Source: Trichomonas vaginalis G3
Taxonomy: Eukaryota > Parabasalia > Trichomonadida > Trichomonadidae
Direction of reading: 5' to 3'
NCBI RefSeq assembly: GCF_026262505.1
Contig: NC_067208.1
Coordinates: 2,666,001 to 2,730,000, forward strand
DNA: 64,000 nt
Made by a program: the position numbers and the translations under genes. The notes below the pieces were generated by a model. The model did no database searches and had not been told where the DNA came from. It worked only from the letters and a program-made list of their open reading frames with translations. Below, in pieces: positions 1 through 9,251 of this stretch. The stretch's first letter is position 1, and each line of letters opens with the position of its first letter.

Positions 1-495
1 TACAATCGCATCAGATGCTATGCATTTGCACCCGCTCCGACAACTTCTATGATGCCAAAAGAAATTCAAAACAAGATTTTATCATTCGTCTACAACAACG
101 ATATTGTTCCAAATCTTTCCATCGCCAGCCTTCATAGAATGATCAAGCAATTCGTTCCAGGCGGAAAAATGAAACCATTCTTCCTCAAATTCGGAATTCG
201 CTCTGCATTGAAATCATTCTCAAAGAAGAAGAACCCATTCTCCAGAAACATGTACAAGGTACTCGATAGATCAATCAGTTTCTTGGTTCGCGATATTATC
301 AAATACGACAAGAAACAGAGCAAATTAACAGTCACAAAACTACTTGGCAACATCGTCCACCTCGATGGAAAGGCCACAACACTTAAGGATGCTTTAATCA
401 AACCAGGAAAAGTGTTTGGCGAATTAGCACCTTCTTCCGTCACAGATCACTATCCTCACAAATATGTTAGGGCTTTGAGGGCATTGACTGCTTAA
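1..495 (+). CDS. Class 3 lipase, C-terminal part (partial at window edge)
   Basis: The frame is open from base 1, so the gene starts outside the window; the Met at 49 is internal. The visible part matches the end of the class 3 (fungal-type, diacylglycerol-lipase-like) alpha/beta hydrolase fold. RCYAFAPAP is the strand before the catalytic acid, NNDIVPNLS carries the likely catalytic Asp, and DHYPHKYV near the end carries the likely catalytic His. The nucleophile elbow (GHSLG-like) must lie upstream and cannot be checked. The family hydrolyses acylglycerols or phospholipids. No membrane segment is visible in this part. The 1 kb downstream is AT-rich and has no gene. Confidence 0.8.
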   Translation, partial: YNRIRCYAFAPAPTTSMMPKEIQNKILSFVYNNDIVPNLSIASLHRMIKQFVPGGKMKPFFLKFGIRSALKSFSKKKNPFSRNMYKVLDRSISFLVRDIIKYDKKQSKLTVTKLLGNIVHLDGKATTLKDALIKPGKVFGELAPSSVTDHYPHKYVRALRALTA

Positions 496-1519
496 TCGTA
501 AACCATTTTAATTTCTAAGCGTAAATTTTATTTAAATGTTTTTTTTACAAAACAATGAATTTATAATTTATGCTCGGGTAACTCTTTGTTGCTTAAATAG
601 ACACCAAACACTCACAAGAATACATTTTATTTCATTTTATATTAAAACAGATAATAATTAATCCATAATGTTCCAAAAATCCTGTTTATCTTAACAACAC
701 TCAATTTTCTGTAAAGCAGGATTTTTTTAAGATTTTTTTTTAATGCTGAATGATCATCAAATTTCAAGTCATGCTCATTATTATATTGCAAAGAATATTA
801 TAATACTTCCTCAAGATTTAATTTTTTTTCGATTTTATGATTTTGCAAAATATTAAAAAAAAGCTAATAACAGCACATATTCTATTAACACTAATTTTAA
901 AATATCAGCTTTAAATTGCTTATTTGAAAAATCAAAGATAAATATTCAAAATTATAGTAATTTGAGGTTTCGTTCTGTGCGGTGATATTAAGACATACTC
1001 GAAAACAAGAATCATCATCAATAAATGAGAGACATAATGAATTTGATATAACAAAGACTATCACTATTTAGAATTATGAATATTTTGAATACTAACGATC
1101 AATAATCATTCAATTTTTGAGATAAATTCTAACACCGGAATTACATATGCTATATAATTAGATAAAATCTATTATTCAACAAAGTTTGGTTCCTGATTTC
1201 GGATTCATTTAAATATCATATTGTTTTGTTTCATCATTTTTAAGTAATAAAAAATAAAATTAAACATCATTTTGTCCTTCTTCAAAAATTGAATCGAATT
1301 TGGCTATCGTCATTTTATATAAATATTGATAATGCACTACAATGTATATTCTAACACTTCTTATTAAACTTTTTTATTTATCGTTTACAAAGCATATCGG
1401 CAAATTATTATTAAAATAGATATTTCATTCAAATTAAATAGTTACAATAGTTTTGGAATAAGTATTCAATTAACGAAATTGAATAGCAACGTTTTTTTGA
1501 ATAATCTAAAACAAAAATA
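496..1519. other. Intergenic, no gene seen
   Basis: About 1 kb of very AT-rich DNA with frequent stops in all frames. I see no RNA gene, repeat or clear promoter. The start of the next gene at 1520 has no perfect initiator motif just upstream. Confidence 0.6.
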
Positions 1520-2017
1520 ATGATTCTTCTCAGCTTTTTAGCTGATTTCGCCAGGTGTGCAGCACAACAAACAAAGAAAAGCACATTAATTCTTGGTAAG
1601 TATGCACCAGTTACTGTTGTTGGTGTTACTTTATTAGTTGTTTTTGCAGTTTTTGTTGCAGTCTCATTCATCCTTCTTGGTTCCAAGCTTAAAAAGGTTT
1701 TAACATCTTGCTCAGGCTCCTGCTCATGCTCTTCATGCTCATGCTCATCATGCTCTTGCTGCTCATCTTGCTGCTCATGCTGCTCTTCCTCCTCTTCTTC
1801 ATCATCCAAGAAGAAGCACAAACATGGCGGAGCCTACCCTGCTGGACAACCATATCCAGCTGGCCAGCCATACCCAGCTCAGCCTTATCCAGCTCAACCA
1901 TATCCAGCCCAACCATACCCAGCTCAGCCATACCCAGGTCAGCCAGTTGATCCAAACTATCAGCAACCATACCCACAGGGACAATATCCACCTGGCACAT
2001 ATCCAACTACATACTAA
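1520..2017 (+). CDS. Single-pass membrane protein with Cys/Ser-rich and YPAQP-repeat tail
   Basis: 165 residues. Residues about 28-54 form one strong hydrophobic segment (VTVVGVTLLVVFAVFVAVSF). It is followed by a Cys/Ser tract (residues about 63-96, many SC and CC pairs), a short KKKHKH basic patch, and a Pro/Tyr-rich tail with YPAGQ and YPAQP pentapeptides repeated about seven times. The Cys tract next to the membrane suggests palmitoylation or metal binding. YPxQP tails occur in eukaryotic membrane proteins that bind partners or self-associate; this is inference. I do not recognise the family. The YPAQP codons give a short tandem DNA repeat whose copy number may vary between strains. Confidence 0.7.
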   Translation: MILLSFLADFARCAAQQTKKSTLILGKYAPVTVVGVTLLVVFAVFVAVSFILLGSKLKKVLTSCSGSCSCSSCSCSSCSCCSSCCSCCSSSSSSSSKKKHKHGGAYPAGQPYPAGQPYPAQPYPAQPYPAQPYPAQPYPGQPVDPNYQQPYPQGQYPPGTYPTTY

Positions 2018-2455
2018 AGTTGCGATCAGGTCCAATTGCCTATTATTATTTTTATAAACACCTTATTTCAATTAGATTACACTCTATTGTTATGTTATCA
2101 ATTTTCAACTATTTTTTTTTCAATAAAACAATTTTTGGAATTGTTTGGTTTCCATTCCATTTTGGCTGTCTGAGGATAAGATCCTTCCATTTTAGAATGC
2201 AAGATTCTTAATAAAAATCATATTTTCAAGAAAATATGGAAAATGAACTGATATTTTACATTGCAAATAACAAGATTCTCGTTTCATTGTAGTTTGCAAT
2301 ATAATTTTATGGGTTATATTTAGAAATGGTTTGATCTTCAATCGAAATTATTCAAATAAAATGGAAATACTTCGATTATATGCTTGACATAATACACCAA
2401 TCAATATTTATCCGAAAAAAATCTTGATAGCTGTTTATTGAAAGTTTTTTTTTTC

Positions 2456-2461
2456 TCACTT
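2456..2461 (+). promoter_or_regulatory. Trichomonad-type initiator (Inr) TCACTT
   Basis: TCACTT fits the parabasalid initiator consensus TCA(+1)[C/T]T[T/A]. The predicted +1 A is at 2458, 11 bases before the ATG at 2469, which is the usual short leader. It supports ATG 2469 as the start rather than any codon upstream. Confidence 0.65.
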
Positions 2462-2468
2462 GATTCAA

Positions 2469-3803
2469 ATGACGACCAAAATTCTTGATTTCCGAGCAGG
2501 ATGTGTTTCTTTTTATGGACGTATGTATATTTCCCTTGAAAGAGGATCTGTTAACATTCATGGCTATCATATTAAAAAAGGCCCAACGTTAGAAGTTTAT
2601 GCTCCAAGCCATTCTCTTCCAATACAAGTCAAATCTAAGTATGATTTCACATTAATTCTGACAACAATTCCAATAGAGAAGCTTTCTCCCCTTGAAAGAA
2701 AGTATTATTCCGTAGAAAGACCAGATTTCTTCCAATTGAGTGATGGAATCTATTACAGTCAGACATTTCCTGAATTACAGTATGATGCCGAAAAAATTAA
2801 GGAAATAGATTCACGCGTTAAAGCAACATCAAGATTAATGATTATTGGAGACAGTGACACAGGAAAATCGACATTTGCTAGGTTCTATACCAACCACTTA
2901 CTCAACAAGTACCCAGAAGTCGCTTATTTGGACGTAGATCCAGGCCAATCCGAAAATTCACTTCCAAGAACACTTTCATTAACAATTGTTAAATCACCAA
3001 TATTCGGACCTCCTGAGATGAACGATAAGAACCAGAAGACAATTGTCGATTACGGATACCTTCATCCAACAGATAAACAGTTTTACTATGAATCCATTAC
3101 TAAATTACTTTCAGTTGTTCCACAGGGCATCCCATTGATTGTTAATTCGCTTGGACAACTGTTTAAAGCTGGAGCTGTCGTACATTCCACTTTATTCAAG
3201 ATTATTCGTCCACACCTTAGAGTTTTAATACGCAGACCTGAACCATTAGAGTTTCCACAGATCTACGCTAACTCTCTTGAACTTGTCGTGAAGAGAATCG
3301 AAAATGTAAGTTTAATCAAGAAAGTTTTCAAGAGAGAGCTTCGATATTCAACATACCTTACAAGAATGATCGGTCCTACATCACTACAAAAGCCAAAAGT
3401 CCTTAAAATGAAGAAAACATATTTTTATTTCAATCAACCAATCATTTTAACAGAAGTTCTTAACTACGCGATCGGTTCAATCGCATTCCTTCTCAAGAGC
3501 ACCGATTCCGTTGAGAGAATCGTTAAGAAACCAGAAGATAAGAAGAAATTAATCAAAATCCTTCGTAATTTCAAGCCATCAACATACCACGGTGCTGCTC
3601 TCATCAGAGCATTCGATGTCGAGGCAGGACTCATCTATTTGAACACTCCAGACTCTCTTGACGAAATTGACGTCCTCCACATCTTCCCTGACGAACTCCT
3701 CGCAACGGTTGTCCACGACCACCCTACACAACTCACTTTTTCTGATGCCCTCATCATCAAGAAACCTATTTTCGCTTATGAGGCTCCGAAACCTCAGAAT
3801 TAA
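2469..3803 (+). CDS. Grc3/Nol9/Clp1-family polynucleotide 5'-kinase
   Basis: 444 residues from ATG 2469, chosen because an initiator lies 11 bases upstream. The N-terminal domain is beta-rich. The P-loop GDSDTGKST (residues about 128-136) is followed by YLDVDPGQSE (about 153-162), the Walker-B-like signature of the Grc3/Nol9 branch. A later segment (PLIVNSLGQLFKAG) fits the lid region. Family members phosphorylate RNA 5'-OH ends during pre-rRNA ITS2 processing (Grc3/Nol9) or act in mRNA 3' end formation and tRNA splicing (Clp1). The DxDPGQ form favours Grc3/Nol9, so a nucleolar role in rRNA maturation is likely. The C-terminal third has a more GC-rich codon choice than the first part. Confidence 0.8.
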   Translation: MTTKILDFRAGCVSFYGRMYISLERGSVNIHGYHIKKGPTLEVYAPSHSLPIQVKSKYDFTLILTTIPIEKLSPLERKYYSVERPDFFQLSDGIYYSQTFPELQYDAEKIKEIDSRVKATSRLMIIGDSDTGKSTFARFYTNHLLNKYPEVAYLDVDPGQSENSLPRTLSLTIVKSPIFGPPEMNDKNQKTIVDYGYLHPTDKQFYYESITKLLSVVPQGIPLIVNSLGQLFKAGAVVHSTLFKIIRPHLRVLIRRPEPLEFPQIYANSLELVVKRIENVSLIKKVFKRELRYSTYLTRMIGPTSLQKPKVLKMKKTYFYFNQPIILTEVLNYAIGSIAFLLKSTDSVERIVKKPEDKKKLIKILRNFKPSTYHGAALIRAFDVEAGLIYLNTPDSLDEIDVLHIFPDELLATVVHDHPTQLTFSDALIIKKPIFAYEAPKPQN

Positions 3804-4251
3804 CGCAAATTTCTGAATTTGTTATAATAAAAACGTTGTTCTACAACAAATTGTTTTTAATTTTTTAAATTATAATTCATCGAATTTTAGAAAAAACTTT
3901 GTTTTTCAACAAATTGTTATTAAGTTTTACATCAAAAAGATGTGTACAACTTATCTTGAATCTTGTTACTTGATTTTACATCATTTCCGTTTTTGCAAAA
4001 AATGAGCAAACATGAAAGATCCAAACGGTAAATCTCCAAATAAACAGGGTGAAGAGAATCAGTAAGATCCAAGTGTAATGCTTCATTTGATCTTATTTGA
4101 AAATATTGAATTTCGAATTGTCCTATGCTAATACTAGTTGAAATATTCTACATATGCATATGTTATTATAACGTTTTGCTGTAATGTTTCTTAAAATTCA
4201 AAAAAGATTTAAATTTTACATGAAAAATGACTTTATTAAAACTAAATCAAT
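3804..4251. other. Intergenic, no gene seen
   Basis: AT-rich spacer between the kinase gene and the decayed family copy on the other strand. I see only frames under 20 codons and no structured repeat. Confidence 0.5.
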
Positions 4252-4926
4252 CTAAAATGAGCAAAATATAGAAAACAGAATGGTTGTTAAAGGCATTCTT
4301 GAATAAATTTTAAAAATGTTAGTAATTTGGTTTGCATATTTTGAAAGTAAGTTTAATTTCTGTAAATCATCAATCTTTAGCCAAAGATCGCTGGTTTGAG
4401 ATAGATGGTCATTCAGTGGATTGCAGGGAGGTCCAGGAATTCTTCCTGGTTTTACGTATGATTGCGTAAATCCACAAGCATACCAGGTATGATATGGATT
4501 GATGTTTCCATCAAGATAAGAATTTAATGAAGAAGATTTTGCTAATCCGGTGAATTCACGACCGTTTGTATCATTTAACTCGCAGTTATTTAATACAAAA
4601 TCTTGTGAGAAGTCGGATGCAGTTGTTGAATATAATGGATGTGAACTTTGTTTAAAGTAGAAAAAATCATCGGGTAAATCATCGGGATAATGAAATAAAA
4701 AGTTGTATCGACCGTTTATTTTCAGTCTGTCATTAACATATCCAAGAATACTGAACATGTTAGTTTTGTTAATGAAAAACATTTGTTCGGAGGCAATACT
4801 TTTCGTGTTAGAAAAGAATTCGACCGCATGATGGTGGAACACTTGAACCCATAATTCATCTTTCAGACTGACAACTTTATATCCATCAACAATTCGATAA
4901 TTTTCTATATAAGTTTGGTAAAAATG
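4252..4926 (-). pseudogene. Copy of an unrecognised repeated family (IPGP family), no ATG start
   Basis: The frame is open on the minus strand from the TGA at 4929-4927 to a stop at 4252 (about 224 codons), with no ATG before the middle. It is a diverged relative of the copies at 27.3-30.2 kb. Shared landmarks are LW(V/L)(Q/K)(V/I)(F/Y)HH, SILGYVND..KINGRYNFLF, PDDFFYF.QSSHPL, LDGN, a W(Y/W)x(A/C)(I/G) block and G(R/K)IPGP, then DLWLKI. This copy diverges from the others after LWLKI. With no start codon it is a 5'-truncated pseudogene, a downstream exon, or part of a rearranged gene. It is head-to-head with the decayed gene starting at 4924. Function unknown. Confidence 0.55.
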
Positions 4927-6077
4927 TCACTTTTATTTTCAATCAAACATTTTATTATATTTATTATTTTAATTTTTATTAACTGTTCAAACATCATCAT
5001 TTTGAATTCAGAAGATCGATAGAAATTTTTTGAAAATTTTTTATCAATTTTTTCTCCAAAATCATTTTTCAACTCTAGCTTTCAATGAAGCTAGTGTTCC
5101 TAATGACATCTGGGAAGAATACTATGGAGAACCAACAGAAAAGTATACATGTATTACAAATAACTCAAAGCCAACTATTTCTCAAAGTTTTTTTTACTTT
5201 CATCAGATTTCAAAGATTTTAAAGACAATATCATCAGTTGTGAAGATAATTATATCAAATTGCTACATTCCATATGCACATTCACTAATATTACACGCTC
5301 ATCAGGAAATGGTGGCTGCATCTACTTCTCAGGCAGCAGTTCAATTGTCCAAGACCGATTTTGCTCCATTAAATGCTACACAAATGGCGATGGAAAACAT
5401 TCATGGACAAATGTTCAAACAAATGAAAAAAAAAAATTATAAATTTAAGTTCCCTCTTTCAATGCGGCCATGATAGTACCGGATTTTCCAGCATATTCCA
5501 TCAACAAGGATTGCAAAGATTTATTTCTACAAATAACACTAATACAACATCTGAACACCATTCTGGCTACGATTTTCGAAATAGTCCAGTCAATGTTAGT
5601 TTTTGTTGTTTTATTTCAAATGACAATCATGTCAATGCATATAATTGCATGTGGCATGAAAAAACTCCTAATTCCTTTGTCAAAATGTCTTTATTCAGAA
5701 ATAACTCGTGCCTGACAAAAACATCTCATTGGGGTGTCATTTCATCTTATGATTCATCAAATGTTACTGTTTCAGATTGCATATTCTTAAAGAACAAGGC
5801 AGATCATACGTTCAGTGCATCTATGAATGGTATTATAACCATTATAAGCTGTTTTGGGGATATTTTAACAGCAGGAACTTCAATTGGGAGCTGTAATACA
5901 AATAAAATGAAAACAAATTCTTTTAATCTTTCACTTTCACTTCTTTCATTAGGAAAATGCGACGCAGAATTTCTATTTTCATTTGAACTCCTTTTATTAG
6001 GAAGTTCCAAGAAATTTGAGCTTCTTTTTTCAATGAATTTCTCATTTGAATGTGTAATCAATATAATAAGTTTTTAA
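4924..6077 (+). pseudogene. Decayed trichomonad beta-helix (Pmp-like) surface protein gene
   Basis: ATG 4924 begins a hydrophobic signal-peptide-like stretch (residues about 3-22) that hits a stop after about 32 codons. Matching fragments continue in shifted frames: one around 5030-5260, one around 5200-5442 (CTFTNITRSSGNGG, then a poly-A run near 5430 where the frame is lost), and one from 5511 to 6077 (SPVNVSFCCF, NVTVSDCIFLKN). Short strands with C.F..N..NGG.I and SDC.F..N turns are typical of right-handed beta-helix (pectin-lyase-like, Pmp-like) surface proteins, which are abundant in trichomonads. At least two frameshifts plus an early stop make a working protein unlikely. The C-terminal Leu/Phe/Ser-rich stretch has no clear transmembrane anchor. 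Confidence 0.6.
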
Positions 6078-6593
6078 ATATGTTATATCTCATATAAAAT
6101 ATCCGATACTCACATTCTTCTAAGCAATAATTTGAACCTTGCCAGAAATTTATGTATTTTTTTTTTGAAACTTCATTATTTTTGAGTATTCACTATGTTT
6201 CTATTAATTATTATTGCAAATATATATAAAATTATTATTGTCCATAATCCAATACTGAAATTTTTATCAAAATGAATCCATCAACCTATTTCATGCTACA
6301 ACACCAACTCAAAATGACAAGATTGTGCAGGTTGACATTGGAGAAATAACCCTGTCACAAAAGGCATGATTTCTAGTGAAAATCAAGGAATTCAAAAAAT
6401 TAATCTTCAAAAATAGCTCTTTTTAAGTTGATTACATCCTTTAGTGTCCTAATCTTCCATGTGAATATTTCAATTAAATTCAATATTTGAACGAATTGGG
6501 TGTAAATTTTTGCCAAATTCAAAACATAGATTCAATTCAAAATAAAATGCTCTTTCACAATTTTGATTATGTCCAGAAATTTGAAAGAAGCAT
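6078..6593. other. Left flank of Maverick 1
   Basis: AT-rich DNA. A 25-odd-codon coding-like piece near 6285-6370 (DKIVQVDIGEIT) may be a gene remnant. No copy of the right-flank sequence occurs here, so the two sides of the Maverick do not rejoin into one target gene. Confidence 0.4.
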
Positions 6594-6634
6594 AGTAGTA
6601 GGATAGGAAGGGTTGTGTGACTTTTTTTGTTACG
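6594..6634 (+). repeat. Maverick 1 left terminal inverted repeat (core)
   Basis: It begins AGTAGTAGGATA and contains GTGTGACTTTTTTTGT. It pairs with the reverse complement of 26297-26337 with a few mismatches and one small indel. Similarity breaks down after the ACG at about 6634, then resumes further in as a coding subterminal repeat (7150-7435). Confidence 0.85.
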
Positions 6635-6844
6635 TCTATATATAGATGAAGGTATATTTTCACATCTTCTATATATAGATGATATAAAAATTTTTTCTTA
6701 CGTTTTTTAAGTCATGAATTTGTAAGAAAGCGCGACATTATTAAATAAATTAGTAATAAATATTATATACTAAACGCATTAAAAAATTAACATTAATTTT
6801 AAAATAATTTATTTTTTATCTTTTATAAAAGAAGCTATATATAG
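6635..6844. repeat. Left subterminal region with CTATATATAGATGA repeats
   Basis: The motif CTATATATAGATGA occurs near 6638 and 6668 and again at 6835, where it runs straight into the start codon of the terminal gene. TCTATATATAGA is a palindrome. The same motif, lengthened by TA units, recurs at the sequenced end of Maverick 2 (about 48505). It could be a promoter or protein-binding site; this is inference. Confidence 0.5.
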
Positions 6845-7435
6845 ATGATGTCAGATATTCCGCGATTAATTAAACATTGTTTAAATCCTGAATGGGTTAA
6901 ACTTCAATTTAAAAATGAAGATTGTGAATTATTAAATGAATATGAAAGCCAAAATAAGCTAATGAGGTATAAATATAATGATAAAGAATATTTAATTTCA
7001 TGGAATCAATGGAGTCATAATCAAAGACCTCATAAACGAGAAGAAGAAATTGAAAATAATGAAATGGAAATCATTGATGACATTAAAGAGGATGGAATTC
7101 CTAAATTTTGTAGAAAAACCTTTAGAACTAAGTTAGGAGCATATAAACGTAGAGTATTAAATCCTGAATACATAAAACATTTATTTAAAAAGGAAGACTG
7201 TGAATTATTAAACGCTAATGAATATGAAAATGCTAAATCAAAACTGAGATATAAATATATTGGAAGTGATGAAAGATGCAAAGATAAAGATAAAGTTTAT
7301 TCAGTTTCATATAATGAATGGAAAACCAATAAGATAAGAAAACATTTAGGAGATTATGGTAAAAGTTCTGAATTCTTTAAATCTAGTATGTACGAGAGAG
7401 TAAAAGAAATTAGAAATAATTATTTTCATGAATAA
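6845..7435 (+). CDS. Maverick terminal protein with duplicated DCELL domain
   Basis: 196 residues. Two copies of one small domain are visible: residues about 10-60 (LNPEWVK, DCELLNEY, YLISWNQW) and about 97-170 (LNPEYIK, DCELLN, YSVSYNEW). Residues about 97-196 are nearly identical to the protein encoded at the opposite end of the element (25830-26210), so the two ends form a long coding inverted repeat. The pattern F..(E/D)(D/G)CELL.EY...KL.YKY...S.N.(W/F) resembles a small domain in large-DNA-virus and homing-endonuclease-like proteins and may bind DNA; I cannot name it with certainty. ATG 6845 is followed at once by a second in-frame ATG at 6848. Confidence 0.7.
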   Translation: MMSDIPRLIKHCLNPEWVKLQFKNEDCELLNEYESQNKLMRYKYNDKEYLISWNQWSHNQRPHKREEEIENNEMEIIDDIKEDGIPKFCRKTFRTKLGAYKRRVLNPEYIKHLFKKEDCELLNANEYENAKSKLRYKYIGSDERCKDKDKVYSVSYNEWKTNKIRKHLGDYGKSSEFFKSSMYERVKEIRNNYFHE

Positions 7436-7505
7436 AAAATAAACTTCTTACGAAAAATTAGAAACTTAGTTATGTTTATTATTTTATTTTTTTATTTTGT
7501 ATGAA

Positions 7506-8612
7506 ATGAGCGTCAAAACTAACAACGTTAAAAAATTAGGATTCACAAACGAGGAAATAAAGGATATATTAGATGAGATGTGTTATGAAGTTAGTAAATA
7601 TTATTTAAGAAATTGTCAAAAATTTGCCGAGTTATTAAATGATTTAGATTATGATGGAAAAATGAATAAAGATGATGTTATAAATTTCTTATATCCCACA
7701 TCTGAAGAAGAAAAACCTAAAGAACCTGATGTTTTCCCTGAATATTATGAAGAACGGATTAAAGATGATGAATACGATGAAATTGAAAGACTGGAAAAAA
7801 TAAGAGATGAAATAGATGAAAAAATTAAGGAATTAAGAGAAGTTGAAAAATATAATGAAAATGAAGTAGAGGGTTTAATGAATATCCCAGCTTCAGAATC
7901 AGAAGTTCAGAAATCTCATGAAGAAAGATATAAAAATTATGTCTCAGAATCAACACAAAATTTATTAGATGGTGAAATAGACGAAACACTTTCAGAAGAA
8001 GGTACTAAATTTATTCGTAAACATAAGTTACAATTTATTGATAATGAAAAATACCCCTGTATCCTACTTTCACCACCTTTAGATTCCGAAAAATTCAAAA
8101 AAGCTCTTAAAAACGTGACTTATGCAACTAATACGATTAAGAAAGAAGATCATGATATTTACACAAATTATTATTTAAATAAATGCACAGGTGTTGATAA
8201 AGTTTTTGATTTATTAGATAAAATATCAAAAGAAACCATTGGAACATATAAAATTTTGTGTGATTGTGGTTTCATTGTTGAAGATACTAATAATGTTTCA
8301 TATGAAAGAACAGCACCGAAGGAAGACGAAGTGGAAAGGTCTATACCATTCGTTATTAAGAATATAAAAGATATGAAAACTTATAAACATTATATTTATT
8401 CATTTATTTCAGAAAAAATGGAAGCAACCCATAAAACATCTTCTCATCATTTTATAGCTATTCATACATTCCTTTTCAAAGTTGTGAAATTAAATAAGAC
8501 AGGAATTAGATTTAATGTGTCAGGGTACGCATTCTTGAGTAAATTAAAATGTATTCGTCACGTCGCAGATGATAAAAATTTATGTGTTCTTAATTCATTT
8601 TATGGGCTTTAA
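7506..8612 (+). CDS. Maverick protein of unknown function upstream of polB
   Basis: 368 residues from ATG 7506, preceded by a T-rich run and GTATGAAATG, the start-site style of this element. The N-terminal 110 residues are acidic and helical with an EF-hand-like loop (DLDYDGKMNKDD), probably by chance. A coiled-coil-like stretch (EIERLEKIRDEIDEKIKEL) spans residues about 90-115. The C-terminus ends CIRHVADDKNLCVLNS, which looks like the Cys box of an OTU-like protease or of the N-terminal module of polinton-type polymerases. The next gene begins with sequence that could continue such a module, so the two may be one split function. Unrecognised otherwise. Confidence 0.6.
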   Translation: MSVKTNNVKKLGFTNEEIKDILDEMCYEVSKYYLRNCQKFAELLNDLDYDGKMNKDDVINFLYPTSEEEKPKEPDVFPEYYEERIKDDEYDEIERLEKIRDEIDEKIKELREVEKYNENEVEGLMNIPASESEVQKSHEERYKNYVSESTQNLLDGEIDETLSEEGTKFIRKHKLQFIDNEKYPCILLSPPLDSEKFKKALKNVTYATNTIKKEDHDIYTNYYLNKCTGVDKVFDLLDKISKETIGTYKILCDCGFIVEDTNNVSYERTAPKEDEVERSIPFVIKNIKDMKTYKHYIYSFISEKMEATHKTSSHHFIAIHTFLFKVVKLNKTGIRFNVSGYAFLSKLKCIRHVADDKNLCVLNSFYGL

Positions 8613-8661
8613 AAAATAAACTTTATTTTTATTTATTTTTTAATTTTTTATTCTTACATAA

Positions 8662-9243
8662 ATGAACAAAAACGGAACAGCTAAAATGAATGATAATCAA
8701 ATTAGAGCAGAAGGTAGAAGGTTATTTAAACGCTTCTATAACATTCCTGATGGTGTTAATCCTAAAACTCGTAGAAGCTATTTAAATGAAGCAATAGATT
8801 CATATGAAGGGTTTGACATTTCATCAGAAAGTGAGAGATTAGCGAGAATGTTAAATGTTAATATTGATTTCTATTATTGTGATCCTCAACCAGAAGACGT
8901 GGACATAAATAAGGTAGACTTTCCATTAGTGGATTCAATAATGATAGATCCAGAATTTGAAACAGTAAATATTTTATTAACACAGAGTCCATGTGGAAAA
9001 CTTCACGCTGACAGAATAACAGACGTTGAAGCACTCACCGGCTATAGAGTTTGTCCATATTGTAAAGAAGAAGTTTATTCTATCCGTGATGATCCAGAAA
9101 GGAAAAACCAAAGAAGATTTTTAAAGCATTGTGAGAAATGTAAAGAAAATAATGGAAGATTAATTCAAGACGTTCAATTGCAAAAGACCAGCAACCATAT
9201 GCACCACATATTACGAAACAGAAGATATATCAGTGGTTATTAG
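8662..9243 (+). pseudogene. polB: Maverick polB, N-terminal segment (first of three frames)
   Basis: ATG 8662 follows TTACATAA, the TAAATG-type start motif. 193 residues are readable before the frame is lost. They include RLFKRFYN..., a segment reading EGFDISSESERLARMLNVNI, and a paired zinc-binding motif CPYC...HCEKC (residues about 132-160). This resembles the N-terminal module of polinton protein-primed DNA polymerases. The last dozen codons are in the wrong frame: the next frame is already coding from about 9190, and a one-base deletion after AAAAG near 9188 would explain the switch. The full polB span is 8662-12142, close to 1,160 codons, in line with family size. Confidence 0.75.
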
Positions 9244-9251
9244 CTCATAAT

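Noticed and set aside
1689-2006. Leu/Met-rich frames opposite and beside the YPAQP gene
   Set aside because: Low-complexity frames produced by the repetitive Cys/Ser and YPAQP codons in other phases.
7620-7690. EF-hand loop in the Maverick protein at 7506
   Set aside because: A single Asp-rich loop in an acidic helical stretch, without a paired EF-hand; likely coincidence.
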